Positions 1 through 8,564 are shown, counted from the stretch's first letter. The stretch: 64,000 bases of DNA from Actinocrispum wychmicini (GCF_004345645.1 NZ_SLWS01000006.1:310001-374000); one strand, 5' to 3'. The notes: generated by a model from the letters alone, not told the origin. A program made the numbers and translations.

Positions 1-651
1 GGGTGTTCACCGAGGACGACACCAGGAAAGCCGAGTTCCACCGGGCACGCGCCGAGATGACCGACTACTTCCGCGCCGAACTCGCCCGGCCGCGGGGCAG
101 CGACATCATCGGCACCCTCGCCAGATCCGGACTGGGCGGGGACGAGCTGGTCGACTTCTGCTCATTGCTGCTCATCAACGGCCACGAGACCACCAAGACC
201 CTGCTCGTCAACGCCGTCATGAGCCTGTACGGGGGCGACCGGCGAACTGCGGGCCGATCCGGACCTCCTGCCGGGCGCGATCGAAGAGGTCCTCCGGTGC
301 CACCCGCCGGCCGGCGGCACCGACCGGTTCACCACCGCGTCAACCACGTTCGGCGAGCATGAGATCCCGGCCGGACAACGAGTGGTCGCCCTGATCACCA
401 AGGCCAACCGGGATCCGTCCGTGTTCACCGACCCCGATCGGTTCGACATCCGCCGGAACCCGAACCCGCACCTGTCCTTCGGCCACGGCGTCCATTTCTG
501 CCTCGGCGCGCACCTGGCCCGCAGGGAGGTACGGATCGCCTTGCGAGCCATGCTCGACCGGCTGCCCGGACCGTGGCGCATCGCCGACGTCCGAACCGAG
601 GAGACACCGGTCGGCACCGACGTCCACCAGCTGAAGATCACCTGGGGTTAG
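1..651 (+). pseudogene. cytochrome P450, 5'-truncated by window, frame-broken
   Basis: This is the C-terminal part of a class I bacterial P450 monooxygenase, a haem-thiolate oxygenase that takes electrons from ferredoxin. The I-helix oxygen-activation motif (LLINGHETTK) is read in the frame of position 3. The ExxR motif (EEVLR), the haem loop FGHGVHFCLGAHLAR with its Cys ligand, and the C-terminus are read in the frame of position 1. The frames meet at a run of five G at 230-234; removing one G restores a continuous reading (LYGATGELRADPDL). So it is either a pseudogene or a one-base homopolymer error. The stop codon (649-651) overlaps that of the convergent siroheme synthase gene. The family call is firm; the substrate is unknown. 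Confidence 0.85.
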
Positions 652-1871
652 GGCGTGAGCCCGGCGACCGGGCCGATCACGATCACAGCGGGCGGCCGGA
701 TCCCGGCCGACGCCACATCGTCGGCCACATTGTCCAAAGTGGACCGCACGATCCGCTGGGTGCGGGTGGTGCCCTCCTGGACCACGGCGACCGGAGTGCC
801 CGCCGGGCGGCCGCCGGCCAGCAGGGCGTCGGCGAACGCGGCGATCCGCTCGACCCCCATCATCAGCACGATCGTGCCGGTCAACCGGGCCAGTGCCGAC
901 CAGTCCACAAGGGACGCTTCGGAGTCGGGTGCCACGTGGCCGGAGACCACGACCACCTCGTGCGCTACCCCGCGGTGCGTCACTGGAACCCCGGCGACGG
1001 CGGGAGCGCCGAACGCGGAGGTCACGCCGGGCACCACGGTCACCGGGACGCCGGCCTGGGCGCACGCGATCAGCTCCTCGAAGCCGCGACCGAACACGTA
1101 CGGGTCGCCGCCCTTCAGCCGGACCACGAACTTGCCCGCCAACGCGTCGGACACCAACCGGTTGTTGATGAACTCCTGGCTGGCCGCGCGGCCGTACGGG
1201 ATCTTGGCGGCGTCCACCACTTCCACCTGTGGCGCCAGGGACTCCAGCAGCTCGCGGGGGGCGAGACGGTCGGCCACCACCACGTCCGCCCGTGCCAGCA
1301 GGCGGCGACCACGGACTGTGATCAGCTCGGGGTCGCCGGGGCCACCCCCGACCAGGGCCACCCCAGGCAACGGCGACGGTTCCCGCTGGTCAGAGACACG
1401 CCCCTCGCGCAGCGCGTCCAGGATCGCGTCCCGGACCGCGCCCGACCGCCGGTACTCCCCGCCCGCGAGCACTCCCACGAGCAGCCCGTCATGGTCGCCG
1501 ACAGCTGGGGTCACGGCCGTGCCCTCGGTGCCCGCGTCGGCACGGACACAGAACACCCGGGTCCGCTCGGCCTCGCCGGACACCTCGGCGTTGACCGCCG
1601 GGTCGGACGCGCAACTCACCACGTACCAGGCGTCGGCGAGGTCACCGTCCTGGTAGGGACGTTGGTGCCACACGATCTCGCCGTTGTCGGCCATGGCCTG
1701 GACGGCCGGAGTGGCCTCCGGAGCGACAACCTCGACCAGGGCTCCGGCGGACACCAGGCGCGGCAGGCGCCGCTGCGCCACCGTGCCCGCGCCCACGACG
1801 ACGACCCGACGCCCTGCCAGCGAGAGACCTGCGAGGTAGTGGAGCTCGCCAGAAGAATTGGACACCGTCAC
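648..1871 (-). CDS. cysG: siroheme synthase: precorrin-2 dehydrogenase + uroporphyrinogen-III C-methyltransferase
   Basis: This 407-residue protein makes precorrin-2 from uroporphyrinogen III by two SAM-dependent methylations and oxidises it toward sirohydrochlorin, feeding sulfite/nitrite reductase cofactor or cobalamin synthesis. Residues about 10-120 form a NAD-binding CysG_N domain (VVVVGAGTVAQRRLP). Residues about 155-400 are a SUMT methyltransferase, with VALVGGGPGDPELITVRG at its start and RLKGGDPYVFGRG as the SAM-loop signature. The start is GTG at 1871; a second in-frame GTG at 1865 is possible. A much longer open frame runs upstream, but it overlaps the hydrolase on the other strand and has no homology-like content, so it was cut here. 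It converges on the P450 with overlapping stop codons. Confidence 0.93.
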   Translation of the reverse strand: MTVSNSSGELHYLAGLSLAGRRVVVVGAGTVAQRRLPRLVSAGALVEVVAPEATPAVQAMADNGEIVWHQRPYQDGDLADAWYVVSCASDPAVNAEVSGEAERTRVFCVRADAGTEGTAVTPAVGDHDGLLVGVLAGGEYRRSGAVRDAILDALREGRVSDQREPSPLPGVALVGGGPGDPELITVRGRRLLARADVVVADRLAPRELLESLAPQVEVVDAAKIPYGRAASQEFINNRLVSDALAGKFVVRLKGGDPYVFGRGFEELIACAQAGVPVTVVPGVTSAFGAPAVAGVPVTHRGVAHEVVVVSGHVAPDSEASLVDWSALARLTGTIVLMMGVERIAAFADALLAGGRPAGTPVAVVQEGTTRTQRIVRSTLDNVADDVASAGIRPPAVIVIGPVAGLTP

Positions 1872-1943
1872 CCGGACAGCATGCCCTCTCCCGCACCGGC
1901 CGGTCTCTTCGACTTGGTCACACCCACGGGTTAATGTGCGTCC

Positions 1944-2858
1944 GTGACGGAGTACGAGGTGCGCACGCTGGACCTTGCCGACGCCAAGGTCGCCACGCTG
2001 GTCCGGCTGCCCGCCGACCAGGCGACCAAAGGCGCGATCCTGTACGTGCACGGGTTCGCGGACTACTTCTTCCAGCGACACGTCGCCGAGCACTTCACCG
2101 CGCGCGGCTACGACTTCTACGCCGTCGACCTGCGGCACTACGGCCGTTCCCTGCGCGACGGCGACACGCCGAACTTCGTCACGGACATCGGGGAGCACTT
2201 CGAGGAGCTCGACGCGGCGGTCGACAAGATCCACGAGGACGGGCACACCAAGCTCGTGGTGATGGCGCACTCCACCGGCGGGCTGATCACGCCGCTGTGG
2301 CTGGACGCCCGCAAGGATCTCCAGGTCGACGCGCTCGTGCTCAACAGCCCGTGGTTCGAGCTCGCCGAACCGGCCGCGGCCCGCACGGTCGGCACCGCCT
2401 TGATCAAAGCCGTGGGCAAGTTCGCGCCGAAGCTGAAGCTCCGCGACGGTCTCGGGTCGGTGTACGGGCAGACCATCCACCGGGACCACCACGGCGAATG
2501 GGACTTCGATCTGCGGATGAAGCCGCTGGCGGCGTTCCCGGTGCTGGCCGGCTGGCTGCGGGCGATCCGAATTGGACACGCGAAGCTCCAACGCGGACTG
2601 AATGTCACCGTCCCGGTGCTCGTCCTGCACTCCAACCGGAGCCTGCTGCACGCCAAGGCGTGGTCGCGGGAGGCGATGGCCGCGGACACCGTGCTGGACG
2701 TCGCTGACATGGTCAAGTACGCGCCGCGGCTCGGCCCGGACGTCACAGTCGTGGAGATCCAGGACGGGCTGCACGACTTGTTCCTGTCCGCCGAACCCGT
2801 CAGGGCCAAGGCGTTGGCCGAGGTGGACACCTGGCTTGAGGCGCACGAGACCCACTGA
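1944..2858 (+). CDS. alpha/beta hydrolase (monoacylglycerol-lipase-like serine hydrolase)
   Basis: This is a 304-residue alpha/beta hydrolase of the Hydrolase_4/lysophospholipase type. The oxyanion-hole segment is LYVHGFADY near residue 33. The nucleophile elbow is VMAHSTGGL with Ser at about residue 110. A late Asp, and His in GLHDLFL near residue 275, complete a probable Ser-Asp-His triad. There is no signal peptide, so it should be cytoplasmic. The start is GTG at 1944. It is divergent from the siroheme synthase gene. Family membership suggests acylglycerol or ester hydrolysis; the actual substrate cannot be read from sequence. Confidence 0.85.
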   Translation: MTEYEVRTLDLADAKVATLVRLPADQATKGAILYVHGFADYFFQRHVAEHFTARGYDFYAVDLRHYGRSLRDGDTPNFVTDIGEHFEELDAAVDKIHEDGHTKLVVMAHSTGGLITPLWLDARKDLQVDALVLNSPWFELAEPAAARTVGTALIKAVGKFAPKLKLRDGLGSVYGQTIHRDHHGEWDFDLRMKPLAAFPVLAGWLRAIRIGHAKLQRGLNVTVPVLVLHSNRSLLHAKAWSREAMAADTVLDVADMVKYAPRLGPDVTVVEIQDGLHDLFLSAEPVRAKALAEVDTWLEAHETH

Positions 2859-3018
2859 ACCCGCGCAAGCGCTTGCGCACACGCGCGCGTTTCCCGACAG
2901 TGTTTTCGTTGACCACGCCAGGCAAGCCCTATGCGAATCGGCCGGGCGATGCGACGATCGGTGCCAGGGACAAGAAAGTACTGCTGACGCGTACTTGTTT
3001 GGCCTACTGGAGGGTCCA

Positions 3019-3714
3019 TTGCTGGAAGCCGCTCGCGTCACCAAGCGCTTCGCCGGCGTAACCGCCTTGCGTGGCGTGGATTTCCTGTTGGAGCGCGGCC
3101 AGGTGCACGCGCTCGTGGGCGAGCACGGCGCGGGAAAGTCCACTCTGGTCAAGGTGCTCACCGGGGTGTACAAACCGGACGAAGGCCTGGTTTTCCACAA
3201 GGGCAAGCCGGTTCACTTCACCGGGCCGGCGGACGCGTTGGCACACGGCATCAGCACGCTGTACCAGGAGCCCGCCCTGGTCGACTCGATGTCGGTGGCC
3301 GCCAACCTCTATCTCGGCCGGGAGCCGCGAAACCGGTTGAGGTTGGTCAGTTTCCGGCAGATGTACGCGAACGCCACGCGACTGCTCGACTCCTTGGGCA
3401 TCGAAGTCGACCCACGCGCCAAACTCCGTTCCCTCACACCGAGTACGCGGAAGATGGTCGCTGTCGCCCGGACCGTCGACACCGAGGACGGCCTGGTGAT
3501 CCTCGACGAGCCAACGTCCTCATTGGAATCCTGTTGGGTCGAGCGGGTGCACGGCGTCATTCGGCGGCTGCACGAGCGCGACGTGTCGATCCTGTACGTC
3601 ACCCACCAGACGGCCGAGGCATACGAGGTCTGCGACACGGTTACACTGATGCGTGCCGGCCAGATTGTCCACACTGGACCGATCTCGGGCGGCCGCCCCG
3701 AGCCCACGGGTTAG
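3019..3714 (+). CDS. orphan sugar-type ABC transporter ATP-binding protein
   Basis: This 231-residue protein is one ABC nucleotide-binding domain, most like the N-terminal half of carbohydrate (RbsA/MglA-type) ATPases, which normally carry two such domains in about 500 residues. Walker A is GEHGAGKST (the family usually has GEN), the Q-loop is STLYQEPAL, and Walker B is LVILDEPTSSL. The signature is degenerate (LTPSTRKMVAVAR instead of LSxGQ). A TTG start at 3019 is chosen because GGAGG lies 6 bases upstream and the sequence begins typically (LLEAARVTKRFAGVTAL). No permease or binding protein lies nearby. It may be a relic of a transporter or may serve a distant partner. Confidence 0.75.
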   Translation: MLEAARVTKRFAGVTALRGVDFLLERGQVHALVGEHGAGKSTLVKVLTGVYKPDEGLVFHKGKPVHFTGPADALAHGISTLYQEPALVDSMSVAANLYLGREPRNRLRLVSFRQMYANATRLLDSLGIEVDPRAKLRSLTPSTRKMVAVARTVDTEDGLVILDEPTSSLESCWVERVHGVIRRLHERDVSILYVTHQTAEAYEVCDTVTLMRAGQIVHTGPISGGRPEPTG

Positions 3715-3750
3715 TTGGTCAGACCAGACCAACCGTGATAAGCTGACGGC
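3715..3750 (+). promoter_or_regulatory. promoter/operator of the VapC-type TA operon, probably leaderless
   Basis: An inverted repeat TTGGTC-agacca-GACCAA (3715-3732) overlaps a possible -35 element (TTGGTC). A -10-like GATAAG lies at 3737-3742, 16 bases downstream. The antitoxin ATG is at 3751, only 8 bases past the -10, and no Shine-Dalgarno sequence is visible, so the transcript may start at or next to the ATG. An operator over the promoter fits antitoxin autorepression; this is inferred from position and symmetry. Confidence 0.5.
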
Positions 3751-4005
3751 ATGAGCGTGCAGGTGAACATCTACGAGGCGAAGACACGCCTGTCCCAGCT
3801 GGTCGACCAGGCGGTCGACGGCGAGGACGTGATCATCGCACGCAACGGTACCCCCGTAGCCAGGCTGGTCCCGTTCCAGCGTCCAGCCGCCCGCCGCCAG
3901 CCCGGCGCCTTACGGGGCAAGATCTGGATGGCTCCCGACTTCGACGAGACACCAGAAGACCTGATAGACCTGTTCTACGACGGAGACCCGGCCAATCCAG
4001 CATGA
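3751..4005 (+). CDS. Phd/YefM-family antitoxin
   Basis: This 84-residue antitoxin has a Phd/YefM fold. Residues 1-50 (VNIYEAKTRLSQLVDQAVDG, then IARNGTPVARLVP) form the DNA-binding and dimer domain. The acidic tail (DFDETPEDLIDLFYDGD) would wrap the toxin. Its stop overlaps the toxin start (ATGA at 4002-4005), so the two are translationally coupled. The upstream inverted repeat is the likely autoregulatory operator. It is expected to neutralise the downstream PIN-domain RNase. Confidence 0.92.
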   Translation: MSVQVNIYEAKTRLSQLVDQAVDGEDVIIARNGTPVARLVPFQRPAARRQPGALRGKIWMAPDFDETPEDLIDLFYDGDPANPA

Positions 4006-4382
4006 AGCTCCTACTCGACACCCATGCGCTGTTGTGGTGGTTCGACGGTGGCGACGACCTGTCACCCGAGGCCAAGGACGCCATCGGTGAACCGACCAAC
4101 AGCACTGTCGTATCCACAGCGACCCTCTGGGAGATCTCGATCAAGCAGTCGCTGGGCAAACTGCGCATCGACGGCGACCTTCGACAACACATGCGGGACC
4201 AGTACTTCGAAGAGCTGCCGGTCGTCGGCGATCACGCGGTGGCTGTGCGGGATCTGCCCTTGCACCACAAGGACCCCTTCGACCGCTTGCTGATCGCACA
4301 GGCCCGAGTCGAAGGACTGATACTCGTCACCGCGGATCAGGCGATCGCCGCTTACGACGTGCCTGTGCTCGCGGCTCGTTGA
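4002..4382 (+). CDS. PIN-domain toxin (VapC family)
   Basis: This 126-residue PIN ribonuclease is the toxin of a type II pair. The acidic metal-binding residues are visible: Asp6 in LLLDTHALLWW, Glu in ATLWEISIKQ (about residue 44), Asp in KDPFDRLLIAQ (about residue 95) and Asp in LVTADQAI (about residue 112). The WEISIK and DPFDRLL motifs are typical of the VapC subgroup paired with Phd-type antitoxins. When free of antitoxin it should cleave a specific RNA, as other VapC proteins cleave tRNA or rRNA; the target here is unknown. Confidence 0.92.
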   Translation: MKLLLDTHALLWWFDGGDDLSPEAKDAIGEPTNSTVVSTATLWEISIKQSLGKLRIDGDLRQHMRDQYFEELPVVGDHAVAVRDLPLHHKDPFDRLLIAQARVEGLILVTADQAIAAYDVPVLAAR

Positions 4383-4383
4383 C

Positions 4384-5130
4384 TCAGCGTTTGCGCAGGC
4401 GCAGTGAGGTCCAACTGCCGTCCGCGGTCCAGCCGCCGTCGACGGGCAGGGCCACACCGTTGACGAAACCGGACAACGCCGGGTCGGCCAGGAACGCGAC
4501 GGCCGAAGCGATGTCGTCGGGCGCGGCGAAGCGGCCCATCGGGTTCTGGCCGGTGATGTCGTCGTCGGTGTAGCCGCCGGAGGCCTGGTCGGCTTCGTCC
4601 ATCTCGGTCTTCACCCAGCCTGGGCAGACCGCGTTCACCCGCACACCCCGCCCGCCCCACTCCGCGGCGAGGGTTCGGGTCAGGCCGATCAGGCCGTGTT
4701 TGCTGGTGTTGTAGGCGGCGCGGTCGGCGATTCCCTGTAGGCCCGCGATGGACGCGATGTTCACGATCGCGCCTGTGCCCGCCGTGAGCATGTCCCGGCC
4801 GAACTCCTGGCTGAGCAGGAACGGTCCGGTGAGGTTCACCTCCAGGACCCGCCGCCACTGGTCCACCGACGTGGACTCGGCCGGCCGCAGCAGCGACACA
4901 CCCGCGTTGTTGACCAGCACGTCGACCCGGCCGAACCGGTCCCGCACCTGCTGGGCCAGCGCGGTGACGTCGGCCGGCGAACTCACGTCGGCCACCACGG
5001 ACAGCGCGACTGGATCCGTGACCTCCTGGAGATCGACGGCCACGACGGCGTACCCACGGGACGTGAGCATGGCCGCCACGGACCGGCCGATCCCTTGGGC
5101 GGCACCGGTGATCACGGCGACGGGGGTCAC
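4384..5130 (-). CDS. short-chain dehydrogenase/reductase
   Basis: This 248-residue classical SDR is an NAD(P)(H)-dependent oxidoreductase. The cofactor motif is TGAAQGIG (residues 8-15), followed by NNAG near residue 88, a catalytic Ser in NIASIAG and the YNTSK catalytic pair near residue 150. An acidic residue after the second strand (VAVDLQ) suggests NAD preference. The start is GTG at 5130, overlapping the stop of the PIG-L gene by GTGA, which indicates translational coupling. The protein ends one base from the convergent toxin gene stop. Co-expression with PIG-L suggests action on a sugar or alcohol derivative, but the substrate is not evident. Confidence 0.9.
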   Translation of the reverse strand: MTPVAVITGAAQGIGRSVAAMLTSRGYAVVAVDLQEVTDPVALSVVADVSSPADVTALAQQVRDRFGRVDVLVNNAGVSLLRPAESTSVDQWRRVLEVNLTGPFLLSQEFGRDMLTAGTGAIVNIASIAGLQGIADRAAYNTSKHGLIGLTRTLAAEWGGRGVRVNAVCPGWVKTEMDEADQASGGYTDDDITGQNPMGRFAAPDDIASAVAFLADPALSGFVNGVALPVDGGWTADGSWTSLRLRKR

Positions 5131-5855
5131 GTGAACGGGATCAACTCGAAGGTGACGGCCGGCTGGCCGCCGAACCGTTCGCCGTTCTTGACGGCGTTGT
5201 CGCGGATGATCGCGTCCGCGTCGGTCATCGGGCCTCCGCCGAGGCCGTCGAGATACGCGCGATGGGCCTGCAACGACTTGACTCCACGGTCCAAACTGGA
5301 CGGTGAGACGCCGGCGGCGTGGGTCGGGCCCGACGCTCCGCAGACCGCCACCCAGCGGACCCCGTTCCACGGCTCCAGTCCCAGGTCGCGGAAGATCCAC
5401 CGGTTCCCGGCGTCGCCGACCGCGTCCACCAGTGCCAGCCCCAGGTTGCGGTGGTCCGGGCTGTTGCGGTAGCCGCCGCCCCAGGTGTCCTCGAAGTTCA
5501 GCGTGACGATCAGCTCGGGCCGGTGCCGGCGGATCGCGCCGGCCAGGTCGCGGCGCAGCCGCGGGCTGTGCTCGATCACGCCGTCCATGTGGTCCAGGAA
5601 CTCCACCGCGGACACGCCGACGATCGAGGCCGCCTCGATCTGTTCCCGTTCCCGCAGCGGCCCGCACTTCTCCGGCGGGACGCTGTCGATGCCGGCCTCG
5701 CCGCGGGTGGCCAGCACGTACGCCACGGACTTCCCGGCGGAGGTCCACTCCGCGACCGCCGCGGACGCACCGTATTCCAGGTCGTCCGGGTGTGCGACGA
5801 CGCCGAGCGCGCGCTCCCAGTCGGACGGTAGAGGCTCCAGGTCAGCCATGATCAC
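5127..5855 (-). CDS. PIG-L family N-acetylsugar deacetylase
   Basis: This 242-residue zinc hydrolase of the PIG-L/LmbE family includes the mycothiol enzymes MshB and Mca. The zinc-binding signature AHPDDLEYG lies near residue 20, with the later family elements GEAG (LATRGEAG) and DHRNLGLA. A GTG start at 5855 overlaps the upstream stop by four bases; an ATG at 5849 is an equally good start. It sits between a cobalamin-type methyltransferase and an SDR with overlapping ends at both sides, so the three genes form one leftward operon. It may deacetylate an N-acetylglucosamine-type group, but orthology to MshB or Mca cannot be settled by eye. Confidence 0.9.
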   Translation of the reverse strand: MIMADLEPLPSDWERALGVVAHPDDLEYGASAAVAEWTSAGKSVAYVLATRGEAGIDSVPPEKCGPLREREQIEAASIVGVSAVEFLDHMDGVIEHSPRLRRDLAGAIRRHRPELIVTLNFEDTWGGGYRNSPDHRNLGLALVDAVGDAGNRWIFRDLGLEPWNGVRWVAVCGASGPTHAAGVSPSSLDRGVKSLQAHRAYLDGLGGGPMTDADAIIRDNAVKNGERFGGQPAVTFELIPFT

Positions 5856-6880
5856 ACTCTACGCCCGCGCTGCGGCTGGGCCCGCGTCGTTTTCTTCGCC
5901 GCGGTCCTGGCCGGCTGTTTCCCACCGGTCTTCGCGGGTGTCGGCTTCTTCGCCTGTGCTGTCACGGTTTTCTTCGGCATCGAACTCGCGGCGGCCGCCT
6001 TCTTCGCCGGATCCGCGACTACCGTGACCTTCTTCGGTTTAGGCTCGGGCTGGGTGGGGACAGGCGTCTCGACCGGCTTCTCGACGGCACGCTTGGTCCA
6101 CGTGGACCGGTTGCGGGACCAGCGAACCACGCTGCCCTCCGACACGGTTTTACGCGTCGCCGCGGTCTGCGTCCGACCTGCTGGACGCAGGACGCCGCCA
6201 ACAATGAACAACGTGTGCCGCCACAACCGGTGCTGCTTCACGGTGGCGACCAGGTCGCCCACCGTGGTCCGCACCACGGTCTCGTCCGGCCAGGTCACCT
6301 TGTACGCCGCGACAACCGGGGTCTCGTCGTCGTAACCGCCGCCGCGCAAGGCTTCCACCAGTTCACCCGCGCGGGCCGCCGGGACGAGCACGGCCATGGT
6401 CGTACCGAACTGCGCGTACTGTTTGATCTGGTCCAGATCCGGCATCCCGGTGGTCTCCTGGCCCGCGCTGATCACCGAGTCGGCGACGTCGGGCTCGGTG
6501 AGTGCCGCACCGACCGACACGGCCGCCGCGGAAACCGGTGACACGCCCGCGATCACCTCGGCCGTCAGACCGATCCGCGCGCACACGTCCAACTGGGCGC
6601 GCAGCCCGCCCCACGTCGCCAGATCGCCGCCGTGCAGCCGGACCACGCGCAGCTTGTCCCGGACCGCGCGCCGGTAGATCTCGACGAGATCGTCCTCGGC
6701 GTGCCGGGCCGTGTCGACGAGTTCCGCGCCGGCTTTGGTGTTCTCGCGCACCCAGACGCCGTCGACGACGCTCGGCGTCCACAGCACCACGTCGGCGTCA
6801 CCGATGCGGCGAGCGCCTCGTACCGTGATCAGGTCCGGCGCACCCGGACCTGCTCCGACAAAGCTGATTCCCGCACTCAC
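5852..6880 (-). CDS. cobM: precorrin-4 C11-methyltransferase-like protein with histone-H1-like tail
   Basis: Residues 1-255 form a tetrapyrrole methylase domain of the CobM/CbiF type: SFVGAGPGAPDLITVRGARR at the start, RLHGGDLATWGG as the substrate/SAM loop, and IAGVSPVSAAA. It would methylate C11 of precorrin-4 in corrin ring synthesis. From about residue 270 to 342 there is a low-complexity Lys/Pro/Ala/Thr tail (KKAAAASSMPKKTV, KKPTPAKTGGKQPAR, TAAKKTTR) like histone H1, which is not part of the family. It starts the leftward CobM/PIG-L/SDR operon and is divergent from the AONS-type gene. No other cob genes are nearby. Confidence 0.85.
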   Translation of the reverse strand: MSAGISFVGAGPGAPDLITVRGARRIGDADVVLWTPSVVDGVWVRENTKAGAELVDTARHAEDDLVEIYRRAVRDKLRVVRLHGGDLATWGGLRAQLDVCARIGLTAEVIAGVSPVSAAAVSVGAALTEPDVADSVISAGQETTGMPDLDQIKQYAQFGTTMAVLVPAARAGELVEALRGGGYDDETPVVAAYKVTWPDETVVRTTVGDLVATVKQHRLWRHTLFIVGGVLRPAGRTQTAATRKTVSEGSVVRWSRNRSTWTKRAVEKPVETPVPTQPEPKPKKVTVVADPAKKAAAASSMPKKTVTAQAKKPTPAKTGGKQPARTAAKKTTRAQPQRGRRV

Positions 6881-6908
6881 TCATCGACCGTACTGTGTCG
6901 ACCACCGA

Positions 6909-6952
6909 CCCCCTACGGGGGCCCACCCCCACCGGGAGGTGTAGCACCTCCC
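6909..6952 (+). repeat. two adjacent perfect hairpins between divergent genes
   Basis: CCCCC-tac-GGGGG (6909-6921) is followed by GGGAGGTG-tag-CACCTCCC (6934-6952). They lie in the 111-base space between the divergent cobM-like and AONS-like genes, where promoters for both should be. They could be 5'-leader structures or transcription-factor sites; no T-run follows, so a simple terminator is less likely. Confidence 0.5.
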
Positions 6953-6991
6953 TTGCGCGCCCCACGGGTTCGCGATGCGACACTCCAGGGC

Positions 6992-8152
6992 GTGACTTCC
7001 ACTGGCGACCGGGTCTTCGACTGGATCGACGCGCGGGCTGACGAACGCCGCCGCGCGGGCTTGACCAGGCAGTTACGGCCACGACCGGCGGACAGCACGC
7101 TGCTCGACCTGGCCGGCAACGACTACCTCGGGCTGTCCAAGGACAAGCGGGTGAGCGGTGCGGCGGCCGCCGCGGCACTGCGGTGGGGCGCCGGGTCGAC
7201 CGGGTCACGGTTGGTCACCGGCACCACCGAGCTGCACACCGAACTGGAGCACGCGCTGGCCACTTTCTGTGGCGCGCAAGCGGCTCTGGTGTTCTCGTCC
7301 GGGTTCGCGGCGAACCTCGGGGTGATCACGGCACTGTCCGGAAAAGGTTCGGCAATCGTTACCGACGCCTACATCCACGCGTCCCTGATCGACGGTTGCC
7401 GGCTGTCCCGCGCGGACATCGCGGTGGTCGGGCATTCGGACCCGGCGGCGGCCAAGCGCGCGCTGGAGACGCGCCGGACCGAGCACGCCCTGCTGGTCAC
7501 CGACTCGGTGTTCTCAGTGGACGGAGACCTGGCCCCGCTGCGGGAGTTCGCGCAGGCGTGCCAGGAGCACAACGCGGGCCTTGTGGTGGACGACGCGCAC
7601 GGCTTCGGCGTGCTCGGCGAGGGCGGCCGGGGCGCGGTCGCCGACGCCGGACTGATCAAGGAGCCGAACGTCGTCACCACGATGACGTTGTCGAAAGCCC
7701 TTGGTGCGCAAGGAGGTGCCGTTCTCGGACCACGCCGGGTGATCAAGCACCTGGTGGAGACCGCGCGGAGTTTCATCTTCGACACCGGACTGGCGCCCGC
7801 CAGCGCCGCGGCCGCGCTGACCGCGTTGAACGTCCTCAAGGAGGAGCCGGAACGGGCCGAGCGGGTCCGTGCGGTGGCGATGACGTTCGCGACCCAGCTG
7901 AAGGCCGCCGGCTGTCAGGTGTCCAAGCCGGACGCGGCCGTGATCGCGGTCCGGGCGCCCTCCCCCGAGGCGGCGGTGACCTGGGCGGACGAGTGCCGGA
8001 CGGCCGGTGTCTGGGTCGGCTGCTTCCGGCCGCCGTCGGTGCCCGACAAGGTCTCCCGACTGCGGATCACGGTCCGGGCCGACCTCACCGACGCCGAGGT
8101 CGACCGCGCCCTCGACGTGATCACGCGGTGCGCGCCGCCCGGCGCATCGTGA
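6992..8152 (+). CDS. bioF: 8-amino-7-oxononanoate synthase-like PLP enzyme
   Basis: This 386-residue alpha-oxoamine synthase uses PLP to condense an amino acid with an acyl-thioester; BioF joins alanine and pimeloyl-thioester in biotin synthesis. The family sequence is continuous: LLDLAGNDYLGLS, GSTGSRLVTGTTELH, VTDSVFSVDGDLAPL, DDAHGFGVLG, and the PLP lysine in MTLSKALGAQGG. Its length matches the family. The start is GTG at 6992. Upstream codons in the same frame overlap cobM and were excluded. No bioA, bioD or bioB is adjacent, so another oxoamine synthase (for example a secondary-metabolite type) is possible. Confidence 0.88.
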   Translation: MTSTGDRVFDWIDARADERRRAGLTRQLRPRPADSTLLDLAGNDYLGLSKDKRVSGAAAAAALRWGAGSTGSRLVTGTTELHTELEHALATFCGAQAALVFSSGFAANLGVITALSGKGSAIVTDAYIHASLIDGCRLSRADIAVVGHSDPAAAKRALETRRTEHALLVTDSVFSVDGDLAPLREFAQACQEHNAGLVVDDAHGFGVLGEGGRGAVADAGLIKEPNVVTTMTLSKALGAQGGAVLGPRRVIKHLVETARSFIFDTGLAPASAAAALTALNVLKEEPERAERVRAVAMTFATQLKAAGCQVSKPDAAVIAVRAPSPEAAVTWADECRTAGVWVGCFRPPSVPDKVSRLRITVRADLTDAEVDRALDVITRCAPPGAS

Positions 8153-8564
8153 TGTGCGGGATGTCGTCCTCGTCCCGGTACTCCTCGCCTTCGGCGACGT
8201 ATCCGAACCGCTCGTAGAACGCGCGGGCGTACGTCTGGGCGTCCAGGACGCTGGGGGCGTCGCCGAGGTCGGCGACAGCAGCGGCCATCACCTCCTGCCC
8301 CAGACCGGACCCACGGGCCGTCAGCGCGGTGCACACTCGGCCGATCCGCAGCTCGCCGTCGGGTTCCGTCAGCACGCGCAGGTAGGCGAGCACACGGTCA
8401 TCCTTGGCGAGCCAGTAGTGGATCGTGCCGGGCTCCAGGTCGCGGCCGTCCACGTCCAGGTAGGCCGCTTTCTGTTCGACGACGAAAACCTCGGCCCGCA
8501 GCTGGAGCACGGACTGCAACTCGCCCGCGGTCAGCTGCGGGCCGCGTACCTTTCCGGATCTCAC
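8121..8564 (-). CDS. GNAT acetyltransferase, ElaA-like
   Basis: This 147-residue protein belongs to the GCN5-related N-acetyltransferase superfamily and resembles ElaA: an early QLRAEVFVVEQ helix, HYWLAKDDRVLAYLRV, and the acetyl-CoA loop RIGRVCTALTARGSGLGQEV. Its 3' end overlaps the end of the convergent AONS gene by 32 bases. The acceptor is unknown. Confidence 0.88.
   Translation of the reverse strand: MRSGKVRGPQLTAGELQSVLQLRAEVFVVEQKAAYLDVDGRDLEPGTIHYWLAKDDRVLAYLRVLTEPDGELRIGRVCTALTARGSGLGQEVMAAAVADLGDAPSVLDAQTYARAFYERFGYVAEGEEYRDEDDIPHITMRRAARTA

Noticed and set aside
1872..3206. Extension of the siroheme synthase frame far upstream
   Set aside because: It overlaps the alpha/beta hydrolase and ABC genes on the other strand, has shadow-type composition, and a GTG at 1871 gives a normal CysG start.
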